Source: Umezawaea endophytica
GTDB lineage: Bacteria > Actinomycetota > Actinomycetes > Mycobacteriales > Pseudonocardiaceae
Assembly (NCBI RefSeq): GCF_025061645.1
Contig: NZ_JANYMP010000017.1
Span: forward strand, 124,001-188,000
Direction: 5' to 3'
DNA: 64,000 bases
Under the pieces are notes generated by a model that saw nothing but the letters and a program-made list of their open reading frames with translations, ran no database searches and was not told where the DNA came from. The position numbers were made by a program, and so were the translations under genes. Positions 1-9,090 of this stretch are shown here, in pieces (the first letter of the stretch is position 1; every line of letters starts with the position of its first letter).

Positions 1-960
1 GCCGATCCGCACGTGCGACAGGGATCCGTTGCGCTTGCCCGTCACGGCGAGCCGGATCTTGTCGACCATCCGCTGGCGCTGCCGGTCGTTGGTGTCGATC
101 GTCGCGCGCAGCAGCCGGAACTCGAAGTCCGCCGCGTCCGCCACCTGGAGCATCGCGTGCGTGTCCTTCGGCAGGCACGAACCGCCCCAGCCGGGACCGG
201 GCGAGAGGAACGACTGGCCGATGCGGCGGTCGTAGCCCATGCCCTCGGTCACGTCGGAGATGTTGGCGCCCAACCGCTCGCACAGCTCGGCGACCGCGTT
301 GACGTAGGACAGCTTCATCGCGAGGAAGCAGTTCGCCGCGTACTTCACCATCTCCGCGCTCGCCGCGTCGGTGAGCACGGTCGGCGCGCCGAGCCGCGAG
401 TACAGCGCCGCCACCCGCTCGGCCGCGTCCTGGTCGTCGCAGCCGACCACGATCCGGTCGGGGTTCAGGAAGTCCTTCACCGCGGAGCCCTCGCGGAGGA
501 ACTCGGGGTTCGAGACGACGGAGATGTCGGGCCGCCCCAGCAGCTCCGACGTGAGCACCGTGGTGCCGACCGGCACCGTCGACTTGTTGACGATCACGCA
601 GCCCTCGGCGAACAGGGAGCGGCACTCGTCCACAACGGACTCGACAGCCTTCAGGTCGGCCAGCCCACCGACCCCCATCGGCGTCGGCACGCACAGGAAC
701 ACGACCTCCGCACCACCGTCGTGCGCCCCGACCGCGGTGGCCGCACCCACGACGAACGAGAGCCGCCCGGACGCGATGCCCTCGGCCACCAGCTCGGGCA
801 GCCCAGGCTCCAGGATGTCGACCTCACCGCGCGTGAGCCGCTCGACCTTCTCCACGTCCACGTCGGCGCACACGACGCGGTGACCGAGGGAAGCCAGGCA
901 GGCACCCGTAGTCAGGCCGACATACCCGGTCCCGATCACTGCGATCCGTCGGATGAACAC
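1..960 (-). CDS. UDP-glucose/GDP-mannose 6-dehydrogenase family protein (3' end outside window)
   Basis: NAD-dependent oxidation of a nucleotide sugar (most likely UDP-glucose to UDP-glucuronate, possibly UDP-GlcNAc) to its uronic acid, in the cytoplasm. The 320 visible residues begin with the Rossmann motif IGTGYVGL and include NKSTVPVGT, SNPEFLREG, a conserved Lys in NCFLAMKLSYVN, and the catalytic Cys in GPGWGGSCLPKD. About 110 C-terminal residues are missing beyond the window edge. The GTG start at 960 is chosen because GGGGAG lies 8 nt upstream; an in-frame GTG at 969 sits too close to that site. A uronic-acid donor fits the polysaccharide locus that follows. Family assignment is firm; the exact substrate cannot be read from sequence. 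Confidence 0.9.
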   Translation of the reverse strand, partial: MFIRRIAVIGTGYVGLTTGACLASLGHRVVCADVDVEKVERLTRGEVDILEPGLPELVAEGIASGRLSFVVGAATAVGAHDGGAEVVFLCVPTPMGVGGLADLKAVESVVDECRSLFAEGCVIVNKSTVPVGTTVLTSELLGRPDISVVSNPEFLREGSAVKDFLNPDRIVVGCDDQDAAERVAALYSRLGAPTVLTDAASAEMVKYAANCFLAMKLSYVNAVAELCERLGANISDVTEGMGYDRRIGQSFLSPGPGWGGSCLPKDTHAMLQVADAADFEFRLLRATIDTNDRQRQRMVDKIRLAVTGKRNGSLSHVRIG

Positions 961-1079
961 CTGCGTCACTCCCCTGTTCCCGGCTCGCGCCCATGTGCCG
1001 TGGCACCTTTCGCGGCCTACGTCCTCTTGTCGTCCGGGGGCGCCGTCCCCGTTACACCGACCGCGCCCCCGACCCCTCC

Positions 1080-2393
1080 CTAGAGCAGCCCGATCCCACC
1101 GTGGGACACCGACGACGTGTAGTCGTCGTTGCCCGCGAAGCTCGCCGTGTAGCCCTGGAGCAGTGCGCCGACGCCCACCAGCAGCGGCACGTTCGCGTCG
1201 CACTTCGCGACACCGGAGGCGTTGGTGGTCGCCGTGCACAACGGCCCGCCGTTGACCAACCGGAAGACGACCTGGCGGCCCTGGACCGGCGCGCCGTCGT
1301 GCGTCCGCGTGAGCTTGGCGTCGACGCTGCGCACGGTGAAGCCGAGCACGCGCACCTGCAAGCTCGCCGCCCCCGCCGTCAGCGTGGTCTCGGCGGGAGG
1401 CACGCGGTGGATCGCCACGCCCACCGGCTGCGACCCCACGTCCACCGTCGCGGTGACGGCGAGCGAGGCGGTGTCGACGACGGAAACGGTGTTGCTGTTG
1501 AAGTTGGTCACGTAGGCGCTCGCGCCGTCCGGCGTGAACGCCACCCCGATCGGCCGGGCGCCGACCGGAACGGTGCCGACCACGGAGATCGACGCGATGT
1601 CCACAACGGACACCGACGCCGACTGGCTGTTGGTGACGAACGCGCGGGCCCCGTCCGCCGAGATGGCCACGCCGTGCGGCGTCGACCCGACGGTCACGGT
1701 ACCGAGCACCGCGTTCGTCGAGGTGTCCAGCACGGCAACGTTGTGCGAAAGCTTGTTGACGACCACGGCACGCGCGCCCGACGGCGTCACGGCCACCGCG
1801 GTCGGGGTGTTGCCGGTCGTCACGTCCGCGACGACCGCGTTGGTCGCCGTGTCCACGACGGACACGGTTCCGGGGCCCGCGACGTCGTGGGTGACGTAGA
1901 GGGACCTGCCGTCGGGGGCGATGGCGACCCCGTCCGGGTTGGGGCCGACCTGGATCGTGGCCCCGACCGCGAGGGTCGCGACGTCGACGACCGACACGGT
2001 GCCGTCGCCGTAGTTGGTCACGTACACGTGGCCGCCGTCGGGCGCCACCACGACTCCCGCCGGGCGCGAGCCCACCGGGATGCTGGCGTCCACGGTGTTC
2101 GTCGGCGCGTGGATCACCGTCAGCGTGTTGTCGCGGATGTTCGTGACGTACCCGCGCGTCCCGTCGAAGGCGACGTCCACCATGTAGGGCGAACTGCCGC
2201 CGCTGTCGGTGATGGTCGACGTGACCGCGTTGGTCGCCGTGTCGATCACGGAAACCCCACCGCCGTTGTTGGCGATGTAGCCGAACACCCGGCCCGCGGG
2301 CGCCGCCGAAGCGGGCGCCGCGGCCAACGCGGTGACGAGCGCCACCACGCCGACCAAGGTCGACTGAGTACGTAAACGATCGAGCACTGGCAT
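1080..2393 (-). CDS. secreted YVTN-type beta-propeller protein with C-terminal Ig-like domain
   Basis: The 437-residue product has an N-terminal signal peptide (basic start, then an alanine/valine-rich core ending near ASAAPA, residue about 32). About seven repeats of the YVTN beta-propeller class follow, each with cores such as VYVTN-GTVSVVD-T, spanning roughly residues 36-325. The last 110 residues look like an invasin/Big-type Ig-like domain (a DGAPVQGRQVVF segment and two Cys about 16 residues apart, in PLCTATT and AKCDAN). ATG at 2393 is preceded by AGGAGG with 6 nt spacing. It lies 59 bp downstream of a glycosyltransferase on the same strand, so it may be cotranscribed. Likely an exported surface or matrix protein; the ligand is unknown. 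Confidence 0.85.
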   Translation of the reverse strand: MPVLDRLRTQSTLVGVVALVTALAAAPASAAPAGRVFGYIANNGGGVSVIDTATNAVTSTITDSGGSSPYMVDVAFDGTRGYVTNIRDNTLTVIHAPTNTVDASIPVGSRPAGVVVAPDGGHVYVTNYGDGTVSVVDVATLAVGATIQVGPNPDGVAIAPDGRSLYVTHDVAGPGTVSVVDTATNAVVADVTTGNTPTAVAVTPSGARAVVVNKLSHNVAVLDTSTNAVLGTVTVGSTPHGVAISADGARAFVTNSQSASVSVVDIASISVVGTVPVGARPIGVAFTPDGASAYVTNFNSNTVSVVDTASLAVTATVDVGSQPVGVAIHRVPPAETTLTAGAASLQVRVLGFTVRSVDAKLTRTHDGAPVQGRQVVFRLVNGGPLCTATTNASGVAKCDANVPLLVGVGALLQGYTASFAGNDDYTSSVSHGGIGLL

Positions 2394-2452
2394 GTGGTGC
2401 CTCCTGGCGCTTACCCGACCCACTCGCGACATCGTCGGAAGATCGATGTGCG

Positions 2453-3829
2453 TTAGCCGATCCCCCGCTCGGGCGAATCGTCGCGGTGGGCGCCCACGCG
2501 CGAGGTCCGGTCGGCGGCGAACGCCAGCAGCGCCGCCTCGTCCTGGAGGTCGATCACGCGGTTGCCCCACTTGTCGACCAGCGCGCCGTCGAGGGCGGGC
2601 GGCCCCTCGGGGAACGGGCCCTTCGACGGGAAGCCGAGCAGCTCGTCGTAGACGCCGACGTAGTTCTCGGCCTGCGGGCGCCAGTCCAGCACCTGCTCGC
2701 ACCGCTGCCGACCGGCGACGCCGAGGGACGCCCGCCTCTCCGGGTCGTCGAGCAGGTCGAGCAGCGCGTCGGCGAACCCGTCGACGTCGCCGGGCTCCAC
2801 GAAGACGGCGCAGTCGGCGGCCGACACGACCGTCTCGGTGAGACGGTAGGCGACCACGGGAACGGCGTACGCCATGTACTCCATCGTCTTGTTCATCGTG
2901 GAGACGTCGTTGAGCGGGTTCAGCGGGTCCGGCCCGAGGCCCACCGACGCGGTCGACAGGTAGCGGGTGATCTGCTCCGGTCCGACCCGCCCGGTGAACT
3001 CGACGTAGTCGTCCAGCCCCATGGCGGTGCTCTGCTTCTTCAGGTCCTCCAGGCAGTCGCCGAAACCGAGCAGCGCGAACCTGACGTCCGTTCGGCCCTT
3101 GTCGAGCACGACCCGCTTGGCGATCTCCAGCACGCCGTCGACGCCGTCCTGCGGGCCCATGATGCCGAGGTAGGCCACGAGGTGCTTCCCGCCGCGGCGC
3201 AGGGCCTCCACGCCCTCGACCGGGCGCATGACCGTGGTGTCCGGGCCCGAACGGACCACCGTCGTGTGCTCCTTCGGCACGTCCCCGCGTTCCCACGCGA
3301 TGCGCTGGTACGAGGTGTTCGTGGAGATGACCCGTTGGGCGGTGCGGAACGTGCGGCGTTCGAGCCAGCGCAGGACCCGCAACTGCGCCTTGCCCGCGAG
3401 ACCGGTCGGCTCGCCGAAGCGGGACAGGAAGACCTCGGGGTTGAGGTCGTGGTGGTCGAAGACGAACTTCACCCCGGCCAGGCGCCACAGCAGCGCGAGC
3501 GCCCAGTAGGTGTCCGGCGGGTTGCACGCCTGGATCACGTGGAACCGCTCCCTGCGGCGAACCTTCACGCTCAGCAACGCCGTGCGCACCCAGCAGTACA
3601 GGAATTCCCACGCGTAGCCCAGCGCGCCGTCCGCCTGCGGTGGCGGTGCGTACTTGTAGATGTGCACTCCGTCGAGGAACTGGTGAGCGGGATCACCCGG
3701 TCCCTTGGGGCAGATCACCGAAACCCGGTAGCCCGCGGCGATGAGCGCGCGGCACTCCAGCCACACCCTCCGGTCCAGCGGGACCGGCAGGTTCTGCACG
3801 ATGATGAGCACGTGCGGCGAATGCGACAC
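2453..3829 (-). CDS. glycosyltransferase family 4 protein
   Basis: The 458-residue cytoplasmic, GT-B type glycosyltransferase probably transfers a sugar from a nucleotide donor during exopolysaccharide repeat-unit assembly. The N-terminal half has HVLIIVQNLPVPLDRRVW and FDHHDLNPEVF. The C-terminal half has the donor-binding region with AYLGIMGPQDGVD, LLGFGDC, and NKTMEYMAYAVPVVAY, the place of the usual E-x7-E motif. GTG at 3829 is selected because a GAGGA ribosome-binding site lies 6 nt upstream and the protein then begins directly with the GT4 N-terminal strand. A longer reading from about 4015 adds a basic low-complexity extension and is unlikely. It is divergent from the GT2-GT4 fusion, with about 150 bp between the starts. 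Acceptor and sugar are unknown. Confidence 0.9.
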   Translation of the reverse strand: MSHSPHVLIIVQNLPVPLDRRVWLECRALIAAGYRVSVICPKGPGDPAHQFLDGVHIYKYAPPPQADGALGYAWEFLYCWVRTALLSVKVRRRERFHVIQACNPPDTYWALALLWRLAGVKFVFDHHDLNPEVFLSRFGEPTGLAGKAQLRVLRWLERRTFRTAQRVISTNTSYQRIAWERGDVPKEHTTVVRSGPDTTVMRPVEGVEALRRGGKHLVAYLGIMGPQDGVDGVLEIAKRVVLDKGRTDVRFALLGFGDCLEDLKKQSTAMGLDDYVEFTGRVGPEQITRYLSTASVGLGPDPLNPLNDVSTMNKTMEYMAYAVPVVAYRLTETVVSAADCAVFVEPGDVDGFADALLDLLDDPERRASLGVAGRQRCEQVLDWRPQAENYVGVYDELLGFPSKGPFPEGPPALDGALVDKWGNRVIDLQDEAALLAFAADRTSRVGAHRDDSPERGIG

Positions 3830-3850
3830 CGGGGATCCTCTTCCTCGCGA

Positions 3851-3866
3851 ACAACGTCGACGTTGT
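3851..3866. promoter_or_regulatory. 16-bp perfect palindrome between divergent glycosyltransferase genes
   Basis: ACAACGTCGACGTTGT reads identically on both strands. It lies in the 151-bp gap between the minus-strand GT4 start (3829) and the plus-strand fusion glycosyltransferase start (3981). A symmetric site here could bind a dimeric regulator controlling both transcripts. No cognate regulator is identifiable in the immediate neighbourhood. The symmetry is seen; the operator role is inferred. Confidence 0.45.
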
Positions 3867-3980
3867 GTTCTCGTTCCGGAAGTCGAATCGGTTACACCTC
3901 GGGCCATCTCGTAACGGACGTCCCGACGCGCTCGATGTAGCGGGCGGAAGCGCAACCGAGTGGTTCGGCTAGGAGATGCG

Positions 3981-6050
3981 GTGGATCGGTCACCTGTCGC
4001 GGTGGTCATCGTCACTTACCAGAGCGAACGGGTGATCGTCGACTGCTTGAGGTCGCTCCCCGACGACGTGCTCGTGGTGGTGGTCGACAACGCTTCCACC
4101 GATCGGACCACGGCACTGGTCGAGGAGACGTCCCCGAACGCCGTGGTGGTGCGGAACCCGGTCAACGCGGGCTTCGCCGCGGGCGTGAACCTGGGCGTCG
4201 CGGCGGCCGAGGGCCACGACGTGCTCGTGCTCAACGCCGACATCCGGCTGCGCCCCGGAACCGTGGAGGCGTTGCGCGCCACCGGTGCCGACATCGCCGT
4301 GCCGCGACTGGTCGGCACGGACGGCGCGCTGCACCACTCGCTGCGCCGCGAGCCGACCGTGCTGCGCGCGCTGGGCGAGGCGGTGCTCGGCGGTGGCCGG
4401 GCGGGCCGGATCCCGCCGCTGGGCGAAACCGTCCTGCGCCCGGAGGACTACGAGCGCCCGCACGTGGTCGACTGGGCGACCGGCGCGGCCTGGCTGGTCT
4501 CGCGCCGGGTCCTCGACGCGCTGGGCCCGCTGGACGAGCGGTACTTCCTCTACTCCGAGGAGACCGAATACATGCTCCGCGCGGGGGAAGCCGGGTTCCC
4601 CGTGCGGTACGTGCCGAGCGCGGTGGCCGAGCACATCGGTGGCGAGGTGCAGACCTCACCGCGGCTGTGGTCGATCCTCACGGCGAACAGGGTGCGGATG
4701 CACCGGGAGCGCCACGGGCGCGTCGCCGCGGCGGCCATGTGGCTGGCCGTGGCGCTGAACGAAGGACTCCGGTCGCGGGACGGACGCCACCGCACCGCGT
4801 TGCGAGGACTGCTCACGATGGCCGAGTGGCCCGCCGAGGTGCCGAGGGCGACCGCCGCGGCCGAGGGGCCGAGCTACCTCTGCTTCTCCGCACAGGACTG
4901 GTGGTACCACAACCAGGCGCACTCCGACTTCCAGTTGCTGCGCCGGGTCGCCAAGCACCGCAAGGTGCTGCTGGTGAACAGCATCGGCCTGCGGATGCCG
5001 CTGCCGGGCCGCAGCACGCAGTTCGCGCGCCGGATCCTGCGCAAGGCCCGCAGCGTCGCGAAGCTCGTGCGCCGACCGCTGCCCGACACTCCCGGCTTCC
5101 ACGTGATGACCCCGCTCCCGCTGCCGTTCTACGGCAAACCGTGGCTGCGCAAGCTGAACTCCGTGCTCGTGCGCGCACAGGTGCGCGCCGTGTGCCTCGC
5201 GCTGCGGATGGGCACGCCCGCGGTCGTCGCGACCATCCCGACGGCGTGGGACGTCGTCGAGCCGATGAAGCGGCGCACGCTGCTGTTCAACCGGTCCGAC
5301 CGGCACTCGGCGTTCCCCGAGTCGGACCAGTCGACCATCCGCGCGTTGGAGGACAACCTGCTGTCCCGTTCGGACCGTGTCCTCTACGTGAGCCGCGCGC
5401 TCCAGGAGGAGGAGAGCGGCCTCACCGGCGACCGGGCCCACTTCCTCGACCACGGCGTCGACGTCGACCACTTCCGGCGCACCGAGGACCTGCCCGCCGA
5501 CCTCGCGTCGATCCCCGGCCCGCGCATCGGTTTCTTCGGCAGCCTGGACGACTACCTGGTCGACTTCGACCTGCTGGAGCGCGTCGCCGTCGAGTTCCCG
5601 AACGCCTCGCTGGTGATGATCGGCGACGCGACCTGCTCGATGGAGCGGTACGAGAAGTACCAGAACGCGCACTGGCTGGACTTCCGGTCCTACGCGCAGA
5701 TCCCCGCGTACGGCTCCGGCTTCGACGTCGCGCTGATGCCGTGGCTCGACAACGACTGGATCAAGCACGCGAACCCCATCAAGATGAAGGAGTACCTCGC
5801 GCTGGGACTCGCCGTGGTCAGCACGGACTTCCCGGAGGTGGCCCGGTACTCCGACGTCATCCGGGTCGCCCCGGACCACACGGCGTTCATCGAGATGATC
5901 CGCCGGACGCTCGCCGACGGCGGCCCCAAGACCCCCGAGGAGCGCCGCGCCGCGGTCCTCACGGCGTCGTGGGACTCGCGGGCGCTGGAGCTGATGGCGC
6001 TGGCCGAGGGGACCCACGTCGACGCGGAGGGCGAACCATGTGCGGAGTAG
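3981..6050 (+). CDS. bifunctional glycosyltransferase: N-terminal GT2 fused to C-terminal GT4-like domain
   Basis: The 689-residue protein carries two glycosyltransferase modules. Residues about 1-260 are a GT2 domain: VVIVTYQSE, VVDNASTD, VLNADIRL in the metal-binding position, and YFLYSEETEY, as in rhamnosyltransferase-like enzymes. Residues about 290-689 are GT-B-like: FSAQDWWYHNQAHSDFQLL, DHGVDVDHF, GFFGSLDDYLVDFDL, and NPIKMKEYLALGLAVVST. GTG at 3981 is preferred because AGGAG lies 5 nt upstream and the GT2 strand starts at once; a GTG at 3960 would overlap that site. The stop overlaps the asparagine synthase start by 13 bp, so translation is probably coupled. It may add two consecutive sugars to a lipid-linked intermediate; which sugars is unknown. 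Confidence 0.88.
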   Translation: MDRSPVAVVIVTYQSERVIVDCLRSLPDDVLVVVVDNASTDRTTALVEETSPNAVVVRNPVNAGFAAGVNLGVAAAEGHDVLVLNADIRLRPGTVEALRATGADIAVPRLVGTDGALHHSLRREPTVLRALGEAVLGGGRAGRIPPLGETVLRPEDYERPHVVDWATGAAWLVSRRVLDALGPLDERYFLYSEETEYMLRAGEAGFPVRYVPSAVAEHIGGEVQTSPRLWSILTANRVRMHRERHGRVAAAAMWLAVALNEGLRSRDGRHRTALRGLLTMAEWPAEVPRATAAAEGPSYLCFSAQDWWYHNQAHSDFQLLRRVAKHRKVLLVNSIGLRMPLPGRSTQFARRILRKARSVAKLVRRPLPDTPGFHVMTPLPLPFYGKPWLRKLNSVLVRAQVRAVCLALRMGTPAVVATIPTAWDVVEPMKRRTLLFNRSDRHSAFPESDQSTIRALEDNLLSRSDRVLYVSRALQEEESGLTGDRAHFLDHGVDVDHFRRTEDLPADLASIPGPRIGFFGSLDDYLVDFDLLERVAVEFPNASLVMIGDATCSMERYEKYQNAHWLDFRSYAQIPAYGSGFDVALMPWLDNDWIKHANPIKMKEYLALGLAVVSTDFPEVARYSDVIRVAPDHTAFIEMIRRTLADGGPKTPEERRAAVLTASWDSRALELMALAEGTHVDAEGEPCAE

Positions 6051-7864
6051 CGGGCATCCGCCGCTTCGACGGCGAACCGGTCGACGCCGAACTGCTGGCG
6101 GAGATGGCGAAGCGGCTGCACCACCGAGGTCCCGACGACAGCGGCTTCTGGTCCGACGGCCCGGTCGGCTTCGCGCACACCCGGCTGTCGATCATCGACC
6201 TCGCCGGGTCGCCGCAGCCGATGGAGGGCGCGAGCGGCCACACGCACATCACGTTCAACGGCGAGATCCTGAACTACCGGGAACTCCGCGCGGAGCTGTC
6301 CTACCCGTTCCGCACCAAGGGCGACACCGAGGTGCTGCTGGCGCTGTACGAGGAGCACGGCGTGCGGGGCGTCGCGAAGCTGCGCGGCCAGTTCGCCTAC
6401 GCGCTGCACGACTCGAAGACCGGCGAGACGCACCTGGTGCGCGACCGGCTCGGCATCCTGCCGCTGTACTACTACGCGACCGCCGACGTGTTCGCGTTCG
6501 CCTCGGAGATCAAGGCGCTGCTCCCGGTGATCGGGGCGCACCGGGTGGACGGGGCGAGCCTGCACGACTACCTGGCGCACCGCTCGGTGCCCGCTCCGTA
6601 CACGCTGATCGAGGGTGTGCGGAAGGTGCCGCAGGGTCACCACCTCGTGGTCACCGCCGACGGCGCGGTCCGCACCGAGCCGTACTGGGAGCTGCCCAAG
6701 GCGCCGGACGTCCTCGACGTCTCCCCAGAGGAGGCCGTGCGGCTCGTGGACGAGGCGCTCACCGCGTCCGTGCGCGACGCGCTCATCGCCGACGTGCCCG
6801 TGGGCGCGTACCTCTCCGGTGGCGTGGACAGCAGCCTCATCACCGCCCTGGTGGCCCGTGAGCGCGACGGAGCGGGCCTGCACACCTTCTCCGCGGGGTT
6901 CGGTGACGAGCGCGTGGACGAGACGACCTGGGCCCGCAAGGTGGCCGGGATCGTCGGCAGCGAGCACCACGAGGTCGTGGTGACGGCGGACGACTTCCGC
7001 GATAGCTGGGCGAAGCTGAGCTGGCACCGCGACGCGCCCCTGTCCGAGCCCGCGGACGTGGCCGTGTTCCGCCTCGCGGAGCTGGCTCGCCGCGACGTCA
7101 AGGTCGTCCTGTCCGGCGAGGGCAGCGACGAGCTGTTCGGCGGCTACCCCAAGTACCGCTTCGCCAAGGCGACCAAGCTCGCGGGCGCGTTGCCCGGTGC
7201 CGCCCTGCGCAGGCTCGAAGGCGCGCTGCCCGCGAGCAAGGCCCGCCTCGGCGTGGTCGTGCGCGCGCTCGGCGAGCCCAGCTACGCCGAGCGGATGCGC
7301 GGCTGGTTCGCGCCGTTCACGACGTCCGAGCGCGACGCGCTGCTCGGCGGTCCGGCCACCCGCTCCGTGCTCGGGCCGTACCAGGACGGCGGCGGCGACG
7401 CGCTGAGCCGGATGCTCTACGCCGACTCGCACACCTGGCTCGCCGACAACCTCCTGGAGCGCGGCGACCGCATGTCGATGGCGGCGTCGCTGGAGCTGCG
7501 GCCCCCGTTCCTCGACCACCGCGTGGCCGAGCTGGCGTTCAGCCTGCCGAGCGACGTCAAGGTGCGCGGCGGCAAGACCAAGTGGGTCGTCAAGGAGGTC
7601 GCGCGCAAGCACCTGCCCGCCGACGTCGTCGACCGGCCCAAGTCGGGCTTCAAGGTGCCGCTGGACGCGTGGTTCCGCGACGGCCTGCGGGACATGGCCT
7701 TCGACCTGCTGACCGGTCCGTCGTCGTTCGTCGGCGGGACGCTGGACCGGGCGGCCGTCGCGAAGCTGCTCGACGGGCACGCCACGGGCGCGCGCAACGA
7801 ACAACCGAGGATCTGGACGCTGCTCTCACTCGAGGTGTGGCACCGCGAGATGACAGGGCACTAG
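6038..7864 (+). CDS. asnB: asparagine synthase (glutamine-hydrolysing)
   Basis: Class B asparagine synthetase fold, 608 residues. Cys2 (start MCGVAGI) is the glutaminase nucleophile, with RGPDDSGFW and FNGEILNY in the same N-terminal Ntn domain. The C-terminal domain has the ATP pyrophosphatase loop SGGVDSS near residue 260 and SGEGSDELFGGYPKY. In exopolysaccharide loci such enzymes often amidate sugar uronates or peptide groups instead of free aspartate; that role here is inference from context. GGAGG upstream and a 13-bp overlap with the preceding glycosyltransferase support the start. The MFS gene follows after 2 bp, so this is one transcription unit. Confidence 0.9.
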   Translation: MCGVAGIRRFDGEPVDAELLAEMAKRLHHRGPDDSGFWSDGPVGFAHTRLSIIDLAGSPQPMEGASGHTHITFNGEILNYRELRAELSYPFRTKGDTEVLLALYEEHGVRGVAKLRGQFAYALHDSKTGETHLVRDRLGILPLYYYATADVFAFASEIKALLPVIGAHRVDGASLHDYLAHRSVPAPYTLIEGVRKVPQGHHLVVTADGAVRTEPYWELPKAPDVLDVSPEEAVRLVDEALTASVRDALIADVPVGAYLSGGVDSSLITALVARERDGAGLHTFSAGFGDERVDETTWARKVAGIVGSEHHEVVVTADDFRDSWAKLSWHRDAPLSEPADVAVFRLAELARRDVKVVLSGEGSDELFGGYPKYRFAKATKLAGALPGAALRRLEGALPASKARLGVVVRALGEPSYAERMRGWFAPFTTSERDALLGGPATRSVLGPYQDGGGDALSRMLYADSHTWLADNLLERGDRMSMAASLELRPPFLDHRVAELAFSLPSDVKVRGGKTKWVVKEVARKHLPADVVDRPKSGFKVPLDAWFRDGLRDMAFDLLTGPSSFVGGTLDRAAVAKLLDGHATGARNEQPRIWTLLSLEVWHREMTGH

Positions 7865-7866
7865 TC

Positions 7867-9090
7867 ATGTACGTCGCCACCAGCCGCCCCAAGGGCGGCG
7901 CGGAATTGCGGAAGCGGTTGCCCAGCACCGTTTTCGCCCTCGGCACGGTCAGCCTGCTGACCGACGTCTCCGCCGAGATGATCACCGCTTTCATGCCGGT
8001 GTACCTGCTCTTCAGCCTCCAGATGAGCTACCTCCAGTTCGGTCTGCTGGACGGGATCTACACCGGCGCCACCGCGGTCCTGCGCCTCGCGGGCGGGTAC
8101 GTCGCGGACCGGATGCGGCGGCACAAGGCCGTGGCCGTGGCCGGGTACGGCCTCTCCGCGGTCACCAAGCTCGCCTTCCCGGTGGTCGGCGCGTCCGCGT
8201 TCGGCATCGGCGGTGTGCTCGCGCTCGACCGGGCGGGCAAGGGGCTCCGCACGAGCCCGCGCGACGCGATGATCTCCCTGGCCACGCCGAAGGAATCGCT
8301 CGGCGTGGCGTTCGGCGTGCACCGCACCATGGACACCATCGGGGCGCTGATCGGGCCGCTCATGACGTTCGCGGTGCTGGCGTGGCTCACCACGAGCCCG
8401 GAGCCCATGTTCGTCATCAGCTTCTGCTTCGCGCTGCTGGGCCTGATCGTGCTGGTCTTCTTCGTGCGCCAGCCGCGGTCGGACGCCCCGAGCGGGCGGG
8501 TGTCGATCCGCCGGTCGCTCGGCCTGCTGCGCCACGCGGGCCTGCGGCGCACGACCGTCGCCGCGGGTCTGCTCGGCCTGGTCACGATGTCCGACGCGTT
8601 CCTCTTCGTGGTGCTGCAACGCGTTTCCGGCCTGAACCCGACGTGGCTGGCGCTCATGCCCGTCGGGACGGCGCTGGTGTTCCTGCTGACCGCCACCCCG
8701 ATCGGGTCGTTCGCCGACCGGGTCGGCCGCTGGACCGTGTTCTTCGCGGGCCACGTGGTCCTGCTCGCCGCCTACGTCCTGCTGCTCGGCCCGATCACCG
8801 GCTGGCCGCTGGTGATCCTCACCCTCGGGCTGCACGGCCTGTTCTACGCCGCCACCGACGGCGTGCTGATGGCCCACGGCGCCACGATGGTGCCCGAGGA
8901 GCTGCGGGCGAGCGGGCTGTCGATCGTCCAGACCGGCCAGGCCCTCGCCCGGCTCGTGTCCTCGATCGCGTTCGGCTTCTCCTTGCAGTACCTCGGTTTC
9001 ACCACGTCGGTCGCGCTCGGCGTCGGCGCGCTGCTGGTGGCGCTGGTGGCCGTGCGGGTCATCATGCTCCGCGCGGAGGTCGAGTCGTGA
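7867..9090 (+). CDS. MFS transporter
   Basis: Major facilitator superfamily membrane protein, 407 residues, with about 11-12 predicted hydrophobic segments. The loop after TM2 shows the MFS signature as GGYVADRMRRHK, and a second loop carries DRAGKGLRTSPRDAM, which is conserved in a subgroup of uncharacterised MFS proteins. It begins 2 bp after the asparagine synthase and overlaps the next gene by 4 bp (GTGA), so it belongs to the same operon. It could export a small building block or by-product of the polysaccharide pathway; the substrate is not evident. Confidence 0.85.
   Translation: MYVATSRPKGGAELRKRLPSTVFALGTVSLLTDVSAEMITAFMPVYLLFSLQMSYLQFGLLDGIYTGATAVLRLAGGYVADRMRRHKAVAVAGYGLSAVTKLAFPVVGASAFGIGGVLALDRAGKGLRTSPRDAMISLATPKESLGVAFGVHRTMDTIGALIGPLMTFAVLAWLTTSPEPMFVISFCFALLGLIVLVFFVRQPRSDAPSGRVSIRRSLGLLRHAGLRRTTVAAGLLGLVTMSDAFLFVVLQRVSGLNPTWLALMPVGTALVFLLTATPIGSFADRVGRWTVFFAGHVVLLAAYVLLLGPITGWPLVILTLGLHGLFYAATDGVLMAHGATMVPEELRASGLSIVQTGQALARLVSSIAFGFSLQYLGFTTSVALGVGALLVALVAVRVIMLRAEVES

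Noticed and set aside
4667-6037. N-terminal extension of the asparagine synthase frame
   Set aside because: Low-complexity Arg/Pro/Ala sequence out of frame with the fusion glycosyltransferase; the true start MCGVAGI at 6038 places the catalytic Cys at residue 2.
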